30,718 bases of DNA from Paramacrobiotus richtersi (GCA_034698045.1 JAQGAU010000339.1:1-30718), one strand, 5' to 3'. Numbered from the stretch's first letter, positions 1 to 10,730 are shown. Translations and numbers: made by a program. The notes: generated by a model not told the origin, from the sequence alone.

Positions 1-15
1 CAAATCGGGGACTAT

Positions 16-58
16 ATATACATATACTATAGGCAAGCTGCCTATAGCCCATGTATAT
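16..58. repeat. Imperfect palindrome at window start
   Basis: The core is a perfect 9-bp inverted repeat (CTATAGGCA at 27-35, TGCCTATAG at 39-47) around a 3-bp loop. It extends outward as an imperfect AT-rich palindrome (TATATACATA against ATGTATATA). It could form a hairpin or be the end of a small mobile element. No function can be assigned. Confidence 0.6.
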
Positions 59-156
59 AAGGAGGACTGCGTAAAAATCTTCGCGCCATTATGGCGCCGC
101 CATACGAGTACTCCAGTCATGCATACTAGAATTTGTAGTGTAGGTGTTTTTTAACT

Positions 157-396
157 GTGAAATACTTTACAGTATGGGAAAATTTCGAGATCACAAAAGT
201 GTAAAAGATTTACATGACCTATTTTAGCGTTGAGCAGACAGCTATGTTGTTGTGGAAAATCGTAATCGTAGGCTTGATATCGTGTCTGCGGATGAGTTTG
301 CGCTCTCATAACGCCGTGCATGTGTTTGATAACATTGTTGATATTGATTGAATTCTTGATATAATACAAATTTTTTTATATTGGTCAACATTTATT
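157..396 (+). repeat. Diverged tandem repeat, copy 1
   Basis: This is the first copy of a roughly 240-bp unit that recurs at 645-876. Shared landmarks in the same order are GTGAAATA, TTTCGAGA, TTGTTGTGGAAAATCGTA, TCATAACG followed by CGTGCAT, TTGATAT and TATTGGTCA. Open frames on the minus strand in both copies are probably by-products, because the match is in nucleotides and contains indels. Confidence 0.7.
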
Positions 397-644
397 ATCG
401 ATGTCTGTTTTGTATGAATAGCTCTTGCAGTTCTCTTCTGTTATTGTAGACAGATAAGTTAAGTGACCACAATAACTGGAAAGAAATAGATTGAGCAGTT
501 TATGCGACTGACTTGTAAGCAGTTTACTTTATGCCTGCATTGTCGTTGAATGCACTACAGTATTTTTTTACTTGCAGTAACTATCTGCATGATCGGGTAC
601 ATGATAATTCTTGTGTGATTTAGAATAATGGCATATTTTTACCT

Positions 645-876
645 GTGAAATATTCCAAGGGAAGGTTTCGAGACTACAAAACTTTACGTGTATAATTAGT
701 GCCAAGCGGTATAGGAAGCTAAATTTGTTGTGGAAAATCGTAGCGTACTGGCTTGAAGTCCCCGGCTGACGATTTGTTTCAGTCATAACGGCGTGCATTT
801 AATTTGCCACAAAACATTGATATCAATTAAATTCTTTATCCAAGTTTTTGTTTATCTCTATTGGTCATCATTTATT
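645..876 (+). repeat. Diverged tandem repeat, copy 2
   Basis: This is the second copy of the unit at 157-396, with the same landmarks in the same order and clear divergence between them. It lies about 160 bp before the first visible transporter exon, so it sits in an intron of that gene or just upstream of the visible part. Confidence 0.7.
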
Positions 877-1034
877 CAAGCATGGTTGTTTTAGTTATAC
901 GAACGCCTGTGGCAGTGTGGTCCGGATAAGTTTATTGTATTAAACTACTGCAAATAACTACAATGATAAATAAGTGTAAATTTCTTGTAAATTAAGATGC
1001 GCTTCATTAGCAGTATGCAGAACACTGCTTACAG

Positions 1035-2601
1035 GTTGGGAGCATATATGCCTTATCCCGTTGCTGCTACGCCATGGCCTCCGACGGCCTTCTCTTCCAC
1101 TTCTTCTCCCGCCTCAACGCCCGCACCCAGGTCCCATTAAACGCCGTCATCGTCTTCGGCCTCCTCAGCGCCATCTTCGCTCTCCTAATGGAACTGCACG
1201 TCCTGGTGGAATTCCTCAGCGTCGGCACCCTTCTGGCATTCACCATCGTCTCCGCCAGCACCATCATCCTCCACTACCAACCCAAGATGGATTTCGTCTC
1301 CGAGGAGAAGAACTACGGGAGTATCACGCCCACGGCGGAGGAGGCACCCCCCATTAAGACCGTCGCGGAGGAGAAGACCCTACTGGCCGGGACGTTGAAG
1401 CCGGCGTTTCAGTGGATTGGATGTTTGAACTACTTCCGTCCGGGGGTTCTGGTGGTGGTGGGGGTGGTGATGATGGCGTTGTTTACCGGGGCGTTCTGCT
1501 CGACGTTGATCCACGGGTTGGGGGAGCTGCAGAGAGGGACGTGGTGGACGGTGGTGATGGCGGTAGTGTTTGGGATTGGGTTGGTGTTGAGTTTCGGGCT
1601 GATTGTGGTGCATCGGCAGAGCCATCTGGATCTGAGCTTTCAGGTACCGTATTCAAAATGGTGCTTTTGTAAGTTTATCTTTTCACTCCTCAAAGTGATG
1701 AACGTTGAAATAGTTGTCCGCCATCTTGAGCGATGTTTTCGGTGACCTTTGGGGTTACATCTTAAAAAGTAATGGACAATAAAAGTTCTACGAAGATATG
1801 TTTTGTCGCTCAAGAAAAACTGTTTCTCCATGCCGTCGCAGACGTTTTTTATCTCGCTGCTTAAAGATAACATTTTGTACACTTTTCGCGATTTTGCTTT
1901 GATACTGTTCTAATGGTGTCAAGTTATAAAGTTTATTTGCAACGCTGCAGGTTCCTTTTGTGCCGTTTACGCCAGCACTCTCCATCTTTTGCAACGTGGT
2001 CTTGATGACGAATCTGACAAATATGACGTGGTTGCGGTTTTTCATATGGATGGTCATCGGTATGTTTGTAGTTTAGTACGCACAGCGGTAGTTTAGTGCA
2101 CAGCGGTACGTACCACAAACGGCGCATATCAATATAGAAGTACATTTTGAAAACGTGTGAAAATTGCGGTACTGATCTATTAAAACTATCGCGTTAAGCT
2201 CTGGTCATTTCTTTGCTGGTGTCCGTTTACCCGTAATATGTAAATGGCTGAATTAGAAGCTAACGTAGTGAAGTGGCTATCTGTGCTATGTTCCTGAAAT
2301 GGACGATGGGTTATCATGTGAATCATCTTGTTAATGATATTTACGAACTGTTTCATAAGCGCTTTCAACTTTTTGTCTCGCCTAATATTTTTTCCCCTTG
2401 CCTTTAGGCTTATTTATATATTTCGGCTACGGTATTCGTCACAGCAAGGAGAACAAGATCATGGACTACGGGACGATGATGGTGGTCAGTGGGGATGATG
2501 TGGATGCAGTCTCCCTCAACGGTTCCATTCACCGGCCCCAAATCGACGGCATGAAGACCGACAAGAGTCCCAGTGGCCCGCAGACTCCCTTGCCCGAGTG
2601 A
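1035..2601 (+). CDS. SLC7A: Cationic amino acid transporter (CAT, SLC7A family), last three exons
   Basis: Three exons join in phase: 1035-1643, 1951-2059 and 2408-2601. Acceptors are TTACAG, CTGCAG and TTTAG; donors are CAG|GTACCG and G|GTATGT; the stop is TGA at 2599. The first exon opens with a form of the CAT signature GS(x)6RxxYAMAxDGLLF, then RTQVPLNAV, and holds about five hydrophobic segments. The second encodes the [15 protein letters not shown] loop and the following membrane segment. The third gives [16 protein letters not shown], the typical CAT C-terminus, then a Ser/Pro-rich tail. The family imports arginine, lysine and ornithine at the plasma membrane through 12-14 helices. The N-terminal half lies upstream of the window. 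Family confidence is high; the exact paralogue is unknown. Confidence 0.93.
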
Positions 2602-2867
2602 ATGTGTCATTTTGTATCTCGTTGGCAACCCCGGTTCCATTTAATCTCAGGATTGTATATTTTTGTGCGTCTTGTCGGTTTTTTATTGTTCCTCGTCCAA
2701 GAGATCTGTAATCCTGGTGGCTACCCATTTCCTAGTCAGAATTTCCGTGGGGTTTTTTTTATTTTGACATTTGTGTTAGAGATTTCTACCGTTCCTGAAT
2801 GCGGGTGATTCGCGGTCGGTTTGAACTGTTTTTAGAGATTTTTATTTGGTTTTTGCTAACAATGGCT

Positions 2868-2873
2868 AATAAA
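2868..2873 (+). terminator. Polyadenylation signal of the transporter gene
   Basis: AATAAA lies 267 bp after the transporter stop codon, in AT-rich sequence on the same strand. It is the first canonical signal downstream, so it probably ends the mRNA. Confidence 0.6.
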
Positions 2874-3426
2874 CACGAGATCATCAAGTCTCTCAGGTCA
2901 TGCAAGCAGTAAAATGTCGTTCATTAGCTGGAATCCGCATTTCAGGAGAAGAAAGAACTTGGAGAGCAAACAGAGGACTCGGAAGAGCAAATATTTAGTA
3001 ACACGTGAAAAACAGTGCGATCAGTTTGTGTGGCACTTTTTGTTCGAAACAACAACATTTATGATTTCGATCCACTTGAATCTGCTTGAATCCGCCTGCA
3101 GGCCGAATTTTAGCCGGCTGGAAAAACTGAAAGATAGTCTGAGACATTCAAGGGAAAAACTGGCACAGTGAAGTGAATCAAGTCGTCGTTTATGTCCACG
3201 TGTCTCGACATGGTCAGCTGACTCAGTTCAATAGTTTATCTGTACTTCTAGTGTTTATTGCAGCAAACACACTGGAGCTACGTCCTTATAATAATACTTA
3301 GTTATGGAACTTTCCATTCCACTGCAAGTTTCCGTAAATACATCATAATATTAAATGCCGTCGTCTTGTCGTTGTACTGGTCCCGTAGTACAGGACCCGT
3401 AGGTCCCGTAGTAGTCGTGACAGGAT

Positions 3427-3735
3427 ACTTCGCCGTGACCTTTTCGCCGCGACACGTTTCGGCGCAGCCAACTCGCCGACCCTTCGTCGAGCGGTCACTT
3501 CACCGCTAGGCCGGTTCGCCTTACGTTTCGCCGCGCAGTCAAATCGCCGCTTTATCAGATCGCAGCCGAAAACAATCATTTTCGAGTTCACTTTAATCGA
3601 TATGTACTACACTAATTCTGGAATGTTTAAAATGATTTTACTGGCGTGGCGAATTGACCGGCGGCGAAAGCTAAGGCGAATTGTCGCTGTTGCGAAATAG
3701 GGCAAGGCGAAACGGGGCGACACCACTTCCAATGT
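3427..3735. repeat. TTCGCC/GGCGAA inverted-repeat element
   Basis: The left half is studded with TTCGCC and TCGCCG, the right half with GGCGAA. The clearest arms are 3515-3550 and 3642-3680: TTCGCCTTAnnTTTCGCCGC on the left matches the complement of the right with a few mismatches. The roughly 90 bp between them are AT-rich. It could be a small hairpin-forming transposon (MITE) or satellite fragment. I did not identify a clear target duplication. Confidence 0.5.
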
Positions 3736-3783
3736 TGTGCAATCTTGCTCGAGCACGTATCTGCACGTTATCTTGTCTGCGAC

Positions 3784-3810
3784 GTATATATCACATAATG
3801 TGATATATAC
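3784..3810. repeat. Perfect 27-nt palindrome
   Basis: Thirteen-base arms (GTATATATCACAT and its exact complement) flank one central A. It is AT-rich and lies about 230 bp upstream of the next predicted start codon. It may bind a dimeric protein or be a remnant of a hairpin element; function is unknown. Confidence 0.7.
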
Positions 3811-3967
3811 TTCACTCACTCTGCCAAATCGTTGTTCACGGTTCGCGGATAAGTAAAAGTTTTATACTGTAATAAATGCTTTTTACTTTATAGTTCATAC
3901 TTTCATACTTGCGTGAAGTACTTTAAGGTTGATTTTTTACCCTGTGAGTGTGCAATTTCGGAAAAGT

Positions 3968-3987
3968 CGTTGAACAGTTGTTCAACG
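3968..3987. repeat. 20-nt palindrome upstream of unknown gene
   Basis: CGTTGAACA and TGTTCAACG flank a GT centre as a perfect inverted repeat, 55 bp before the predicted start codon at 4043. The position fits a promoter or 5' UTR element, but this is inference. Confidence 0.5.
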
Positions 3988-4042
3988 AAAAAGTGCACTT
4001 GCGGAACTCAATCCAGAGGACTCGAATTCCGTGGTTGCTGGA

Positions 4043-7000
4043 ATGGCCCGAGTGGGTATTGGAAAACGCGCCACTTCGAAGGTAGTAAGTTTATTAGCGT
4101 TGTTTAGCGTTGATTATTGGTATTAGTTGTTTTTGTTTTGCGCTGTTTTTTCTTTAGCGTTCATGTTTGTTCTGTTAATCATACATAGTCGCTCGCGAGA
4201 AAAGTGCTAATTTTGGTGGTAAATGACTAAATGTGTCAAGCGCAATTCTAGTGCGTATAAATTAGAGAATAAGGAGTTCCAATGTAACTCAGCAACTGAT
4301 ATACAACAATCAATCAGGAATTATGATATAATAATTCTTATTATTATAATATTGTTCCGTAACTAGTTTTTGTGTTGGTAAGTTACAGTTAGTCGCAGTT
4401 TTAACCATAATTTTGTCAAATCTGCAGAACGACAACAAACTGGAAGGCCGGGATGAAGGGAAGCGGTGAGTAAAATTCTGAAAAGGTTCGGTGGTTACTT
4501 TCGAAAATATTGCGAAAAGGCAAAAACTGCTGGAAAACCGAGTAAAATTCTCAGAAAATGCAGTGGTAACGGTCTATCGTCGTATACCGTTATGATACAT
4601 AATTAATACATGTATGTACATACAATATAAGTATACGTCGTCGTTTACCGTACTTCCAGAAGTAAGTACTTTGATTCAGATAATCGTGTTGAAACAAAAA
4701 CACTTTAAAGTAGTCTTTCGCGGCATCTCTTGTTATTGTTGTTGTGAATTATTCCATTTCGGGACACGATTTTACTAATTTAGCTTTTTGTTCCATCATT
4801 ACGGTGTGATTGTACGTTAGAATATTTGGCTGAAAATGTCGTACATTGCATATATATGTTTGTGCTGTAGGCCAACCTTAGTGGACGATGAAATCGAGCG
4901 CCTGATTGACCTGGCGTATGCGCATGGCAGAAACCAGAGTGTCCTGGGTTGGAACAACATGTGGACGGCTGTTCTGGAGAGGCTCTTTCCATCCGACCGC
5001 TACGATATAACCACAGAACCCCGTAAAATTTCATTGTGGACCTTCGATTTTCTCTTCATTACTCGAAAGCAGGATTCGCGGAAGGTGTTGATGGCATTAT
5101 GCTTTTGTCCGATTCCGCGTAATCAGGCAGGATGGCCTCGTAAAAGACAGCTTGTACGGTCGTTTATGGCGGACTTGGGGAAAGAACAGCAGGACGGTGA
5201 GGGCAGGGTCTAAAACCTGGCCCTGGCCTTGGCCGGTGGCCTAGGCCCTTGGCCCAGGCCGCAGAAAATCTGGGCAGGCCGCCGGCTAAAATCTGGCTAC
5301 GGCCCCCAAAAAACCTGGCCTTACAGCAACAGCAGTCCAACTGCGATAACGAGGATGGTACGGACTTTTCCGCTTAAGCTGAATGCATATACAATACTGA
5401 AGTAACAGCGCACCGTCATGCGCTGTCTCTTATTGAAACGTGCTAGCTACTCCCGTAACGGGATTAAATCCAACACGCTACTTCCGATACCATAGTATGA
5501 TATACGAGTATTCCAATTTAATTTCCGCCATTTATAGCCTTGAAAGTTTCTGTTGCGCTGCATATCAGTTAATGAGTTTCTCAGCATAAGCCCTGTATCG
5601 CATACGTGTCTGAATTTTTTTGGCTGCACTTTCGATTGTGCAATATCACAGAATAAATGTGTCAGAGTTAATAACTTCTGATAAAACTCATAAAAGCAAC
5701 CAAAACAGGATAAGAGCACAGTGCGCCTTGTCTTACTATAGCATGGCAGATCCTCTGTGGAAGCCCAGATTTGTTTTGGAAATACTGAATCCCCGTAATA
5801 TGCCGTACGCTTCCACATAATAAATTATAATCAACATTACGCACAGATATGCCTTGGCCTAGCCAACTACCGTTCCTATTGTTTCTCAGACGTAGGGAGT
5901 AAAAGCCAACATCCTTCGCATCTATTATGGCAGACGATTCTAATCATTCTAATGTAAACCACTTGCACGTACGCTGCATTGCTAGACCACAGCACAAAAA
6001 TCTGACAACGGCTGAATGCTAGATGCTGTTAGTTATTTCGATTATACGTACTACCCACCATTTCGCGCCATAATCGCATAACGCTGCAGATTACACAGAG
6101 ATCAGTAGCAAGGCGCATTAGTCATTTTTACTACTATGGGACTGTACGCTTTTTACGCTGAATTTATATCGTGCCCATTCAGTGGAAGCAAAACCTACAA
6201 ATTCCATGACATATAATTATATCGGCAGCTGTGGTAGATAAGGAATTCTATACTGGTGTATCATTCTTCTGCCTTTCACTACTTCCTCTTTCCAGACCGA
6301 CCGTCAGCGTGGCAGTCTCGAACATCCCGCGCTGAAAGCATCTGCGGCAGGGTTTTTGCCGATCGTCCACGCTTGATTATTGTTCACGGTTAGAAGTATA
6401 GGGTAAAAACCAGATATAATTTTGTTTTCACCGGGAAATGATCGAGACTGTCACACGGAAGCCGATGGCTGGCTTTACACTTTCCCAACAGAAAAACATA
6501 ACGAACGGTTTCTAAGTATGACCTAAGGACGGGGTGCTTGTGCTGAAGAACTTCCTTTTCTGTGGCATTGTAAGGAAGACTATGAGAAGAAACAGGATTC
6601 TTGAGCAGGAGCCGTCCGATGCCAGTGGTAAGACGTACAGAAACATCCTTCTTAAAGTTTGAATGTTTTTTTAGAGATTAGCAACCCAATGAACCAATTT
6701 CAGATAGACACTTTTGTACGATAACTTTAATAAATGAATATTTAGTTAAAAATAGTCACGTTAGGAGATACGTAATATGATATAAGGCAACGTATACTAA
6801 GCAATGTTACTGCTTGTTATGCATTCTACGGAAATCACGACTCAGTTTTCGCCGTACGCTGTTTAATACGGGTGCATTATTGCGTGGCCTGTGGCAATAT
6901 CGCAAAGGTCAGGCCTCACCAGTCGCCTGCTTAGAAAGTTATACGTGAAAATTATTTCAGCAGATTATGTTATGTAGCAGAAACATTAATCTGTGACAAC

Positions 7001-7422
7001 ACAGCAGCCAATATTCGGTTACGAGACAGCGCATCGTCAGTCCGCTGTTCCTTCAGTACTGTATATACATTCAGCTTAAGCGGAAAAGTCCGTACCATCC
7101 TCGTTATCGCAGTTGGACTGCTGTTGCTGTAAGGCCAGGTTTTTTGGGGGCCGTAGCCAGATTTTAGCCGGCGGCCTGCCCAGATTTTCTGCGGCCTGGG
7201 CCAAGGGCCTAGGCCACCGGCCAAGGCCAGGGCCAGGTTTTAGACCCTGCCGACGGTGAGCGCATGTACTGCTTGGGATTGATTGGAACCGATTTCAGCT
7301 GGGGATGGATGAAGGATGGAGCGATTGAGGGGATTGACCCAACGATGGAGTGGGATGATTTCGATGTGGTTGAGTCGCATGAATCACTCCATCAGCTGGC
7401 GGAACATGTCTACTGTCTTTGA
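4043..7422 (+). CDS. Unknown protein, last exon split by a transposon
   Basis: The proposed exons are 4043-4084 (ATG; donor GTAAGT), 4428-4465 (acceptor CTGCAG, donor GTGAGT) and 4871 onward (acceptor CTGTAG). They join in phase to give about 135 codons up to 5201. A 2050-bp insertion at 5202-7251 then interrupts the frame. The same frame continues at 7261 for 53 codons to TGA at 7420. The protein has a basic N-terminus, Trp-rich segments (LGWNNMW, DFSWGWM) and an acidic C-terminus. I recognise no family and suggest no function. Unspliced, translation stops at TAA 5211, four codons into the element, losing the last 53 residues. Splicing from 5196 to 7244 would restore the frame with four extra residues. 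The start codon is uncertain, since the frame is open a little upstream. Confidence 0.6.
5193..5201. repeat. Target-site duplication, left copy
   Basis: GACGGTGAG directly precedes the transposon and is repeated exactly at 7252-7260. A 9-bp duplication is typical of Mutator-like elements. It contains GGTGAG, which resembles a 5' splice site. Confidence 0.85.
5202..7251. mobile_element. Non-autonomous DNA transposon with long inverted ends (Mutator-like?)
   Basis: The element begins GGCAGGGTCTAAAACC and ends with the exact complement. The inverted ends are essentially identical for about 180 bp (5202-5384 against 7068-7251), then weakly similar to about 230 bp. The outer part is very GC-rich, with many GGCC and CCTGG motifs. 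A 9-bp target duplication flanks it. The 1.6-kb interior is AT-rich. It contains a 123-codon minus-strand frame at 5447-5818 with no transposase motif that I recognise, so the copy is probably non-autonomous. Long ends plus a 9-bp duplication favour a Mutator-like element; hAT and P elements usually make 8 bp. Near-identical ends suggest a fairly recent insertion. Confidence 0.85.
7252..7260. repeat. Target-site duplication, right copy
   Basis: Exact second copy of GACGGTGAG (compare 5193-5201). It is followed at once by the continuation of the interrupted reading frame. Confidence 0.85.
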
Positions 7423-8028
7423 GAACTCAGTGCGTGTGGGTTTTCGCGTTTGAAGTATAAGCCGGCTTCGTTACTTTTCTGTACACCTGTTGATGGGATA
7501 ATGCGCACTTTTTGTAAATGAGATTGCTATCCTCCAATCTTCTCTGTTGAACTATCCAGCAGTATCCACAAAGGCGCTGAGTAAGAATCTTTTTTGTGGA
7601 GCACGTTTGGCTTAATCCAGCAAACGCGAAACTTGATTTATTATAACTTAGGTTTCTCCAGAAAGTGGTGACCTTTGAATGGTTATAATTTTCCAAACTG
7701 TATGACACCTTCTGTACTTATAAAATCAAAGATTCCCGATATATTCTATACTCTCAAAAGACTTGACAAAGTGGCCGTTCAGATACCGAAACTAACGCCG
7801 TTAGTGCAATTTTATTTTCCGTTGACTCACAAAATGTGTTGTATAAAACGTACATTGATCCCCATTATTATCAATTACCGTGTACATTAGCTTACAGTTA
7901 GCCGTTCGAGCCAGTAACATTCGCCAGTTCACAACTGAAGTAAAACAGTTAAAAAAAATCACGTGCCAGATAACTGCCAATTCAAGACGCGTTTATAGTG
8001 GCCTGCTCAAACGGTTAACAGAAAGCTT
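7423..8028. other. Convergent intergenic region and shared downstream block
   Basis: The start is the presumed 3' UTR of the split gene. From about 7668 the sequence matches 12789-13240, the downstream flank of unit B, beginning GTGGTGACCTTTG and including AAATCAAAGATTCCC, CGAAACTAACG and CCAGTTCACAACT. The block therefore belongs to the duplicated eIF4G unit. TTTATT at 7811-7816 reads as AATAAA on the minus strand. No gene is evident. Confidence 0.5.
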
Positions 8029-8223
8029 TTAAAGGTCAGGGACATTTTCCGTACAGGTATGGTAGTCAATTAAAAAACCTTCGTTTTCGGTACCAAGAAT
8101 TTTCTGCCAAAAAGCCGGGTCCAGACTGGTCAGTTCCTCTTTCTGCCGGGGTGACAGGTAGGCCACAAGCCACTTATGAAACGCACGATGGTATTCAGGG
8201 ACATGATCGGGTGATGTACTCAA
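8029..8223 (-). pseudogene. MA3 domain remnant of eIF4G unit A
   Basis: About 45 codons match the C-terminal end of MA3 in units B, C and D: SPDHV, YHxAFxKWL, LSPxQKxEL and DPxFWQKILG. The first MA3 exon and most of the second are missing, so the first helices are gone. The normal stop is also lost, and the frame runs about 15 codons into former 3' UTR. It lies beyond the stop of unit A at 8390, so it is probably a relic. A splice linking it to unit A (AG|TACATC at its start) cannot be excluded. Confidence 0.65.
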
Positions 8224-8389
8224 AACGTTCGAATCTCTTGTTCCTCCGTTTCCAGATTGTAAGAGTGCATTGGCAGGATAACAGTAACGCTATATACATA
8301 TTTCGATGTACTTAACGAAGCGAAATTTCTGATTGTAAGTTCTGCGGCGTTTGCAGCGCACATACCAGCACTCTCACAATTGTCAGACA

Positions 8390-10730
8390 CTAAATCTTCC
8401 TAGGCATGGATGTCGCAGAATGGTCAACAATAGCGCTTGCGAATTCGTTGACCTCGTCATTGTCCGTTAACACGCCTACTTTTCGCAGTTCGGATATGAA
8501 ACTAAAATGGCAAACAAACAAAATGCAACCGACTTGGTTTCCGAAACATTCGTTATGGAAAACTATACCGAACGGCAGTTGAGAATTTTGCGTGGCATCT
8601 TTTGATTCGAGCGCTCTTTTTTTGTAACTCTTCTAAGTCATCACAACTTTCGGTCTTATCCACTGTAGATTTTTCAATAGTGATGCCCTCACAGTATTCC
8701 AGTATATGTTGAACAAGTAGAAGCCTGAAATTGACCGATTTTTCCTCAGTTTCGGCATCCGTCAAATCCCGACACAGTTCTGCACAACGTGCATACGGAC
8801 GCAGTATACCAAATCCCGATTCCTCGACTGCCTGGAGCAAAAATAGTTTACAGCTAAACGTCATGTAGAACACCCTGTATAAGAGCGTTCCTCACCCTGG
8901 CTAGGATCAACGCAGTTACGGCTGACCAAGATTCCGGCATTCTTAAAAGTGAGGTCCACTTTAATACGTTACTAGACGTGGTGCGATAGTTTTGCATTGT
9001 CAGCTTATTGATCAGATCTCGAATGCTCAGCAGCGCGTGCACTTCGAGGGGCGCAGTCTAAAAAGAGCTCTTTAATACCAGAAAAGCAGGTAATAAGAAA
9101 TCGCAACTCGCGAGCACCGATTTCCGTATTGCAGAAGTATCGTACCTTGCAGTATGTACGGTTCATGCTCATTACCTCCTCCTCCTCGGTAACCTCCTTA
9201 CTGTTAACCGGTGCTGAATCCGGATCTACATTGTGCGTCCTCGTTAAGACTGATGCTGAGATATTACAACCCACGAAAATATGACCGGAAACAGGACCGA
9301 GAGGTCGCTCTGTGCTGGATTCTCGACTACGAGCAGAAGATCCCGAAGTTCTTTCGGGTAACCTAGTCCAAAACGAAAACAAATACGCATACTTTAACTG
9401 CTATAAATGTGAGCATCGGCTGCCGTTACATCCAATAATTACAGGTCATAATCATAATCTTTCGATCAGACTTTACTGTTGCACTATCATACTGTCCAAT
9501 GTGTGCCTTTACAGTGCCCGAAAAAGGTCTTTTCACGTCAAGGTCACACGGCGTATGCAGCTGGTACTCGTATGTATGTATGCAATACAAGCCTGCAGAC
9601 TTGTCCAGTAAATAGTTTGATCACCGTAGACCACAATCATGTAATGTTAAGTTTGCATATGACATGGTCAGCAATTTTTACAGATCACACAAGCAAGAAA
9701 TCTTCCTCGTTGTTTTTATTTTTATTTAGAAAGAGCATGGTCGACGGTGATCAGTGCATTTGCTTTTACTTGTCATGGCTAACCACACCGCAGATGTAAA
9801 TTACCAGCTATTGATCATGGCAATTGTGTCTTCTATCATCACGTAGATTCGACGAGACGTCAATCCAGCAAACTTCTCAAGCCGTTCAAGGAATGGCCGT
9901 AATTCTACCTAGAATCGAATAACGAATGTGAGCTGGTAAAAGGGATCCAGTAGCAGGTTTACATTCAAAATTTCTTTGGAGTGGATGGTCAACACCGGTA
10001 TAGAGGCAGTTCTGGCTAACTCACCCGATCTTTTATTGTTTGTCCAGAACTTTGTAACAGTATACACACATTTTCAAGTCTTTCTTCGTCCAAGTCCTCA
10101 ACGGATTCGGACTTAGGTAACAAGCTTGAAAGGTTTTTGAGGATGACGCGATCAGTTAGCATGCCCACCTTATGCAACTCGGACATGAACCTATACGTCA
10201 ATTCCGAGAAATTACGAAAGGAAAGATATTATTTACGGTACGACACTATGTATGTAAATGCAGCCACCATATATTTCCAACGTAGCGTCGTTTGGAGTCT
10301 CTTGCATAAATTTCCGCGTCGCTACTTTTCACACCATCCCAGTCAAATTCGTTTTCCACATTTTTCGATTCATCAAAGAGCGCCTGCGCTTTTTGAAGCA
10401 GAACAGTGCGGAACTTGGTTGATGTAAGTTCTCGGCACACTTTTGCGCATAATTCCGCACTGTTGGGGTCCTCAACTGCCTACAGCAAAGATTATTCGGT
10501 TCGATCTTTAAGAAGGCATTGGTATTTTCACTATTTGCAACGTGCAAGGCTGCAAGCATGAAGCAGCTGCATGTACTGAACCTTACTTTGTCAAAGATTA
10601 ATCCCACAGTTGCATGCAAAACTTCCGCTGTCTCGAAGAACTGAACCTGATCATTCAGTTTCTGGATTGTTTTCTTGTAATTATCGAACGTTAAATGATT
10701 CAGCAGCGCTTGGACTTCTTGGAGCACTTC
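8390..10730 (-). CDS. eIF4G-like unit A: two MIF4G modules, no intact MA3
   Basis: Proposed exons in reading order: 10730-10587, 10479-10268, 10190-10025, 9908-9805, 9362-9146 (or to 9176), 9057-8896, 8831-8569 and 8501-8390, ending TAG. All boundaries agree in phase. Module 1 shows EVLQEVQALLNHLT, TVGLIFDK, CRELTSTKFRTVLL and FMSELHKVGMLTDRVIL, which correspond to successive MIF4G helices; its last helix exon is degenerate (TSRRIYVMIEDTI). A linker with LPERTSGSS follows. After an intron of about 90 bp comes module 2 (LSIRDLINKLTMQNYR, FISELRKVGVLTDND). MIF4G normally binds eIF4A, eIF3 or RNA. The sequence is much diverged from B and C but open throughout. No 4E motif is visible, and the N-terminal exons are not identified. 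Confidence 0.7.

Larger units (their letters stand above)
2874..4042. other. Non-coding region between the transporter and the next gene
   Basis: I find no recognisable gene here. An 85-codon frame on + at 2914-3171 has no known motif and ordinary intergenic composition. The region contains a TTCGCC/GGCGAA inverted repeat and two perfect palindromes, listed separately. The end probably holds the promoter or 5' UTR of the gene starting near 4043. Confidence 0.5.

Noticed and set aside
1380..1625. Minus-strand His/Pro-rich frame opposite the transporter exon
   Set aside because: It is a shadow of the + strand coding exon; its composition follows from Gly/Val-rich codons on the other strand.
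2914..3171. 85-codon + frame after the transporter as a separate gene
   Set aside because: There is no recognisable domain, and it begins 41 bp after the polyadenylation signal with no sign of coding bias.
5447..5818. 123-codon frame inside the transposon as a transposase
   Set aside because: It is far too short for a Mutator or hAT transposase, and I see no DDE-type or zinc-finger motif.
5204..7249. Reading the element as a hAT transposon starting CAGGG
   Set aside because: The exact duplication abuts GGCAGGG, not CAGGG, and is 9 bp rather than the 8 bp typical of hAT.
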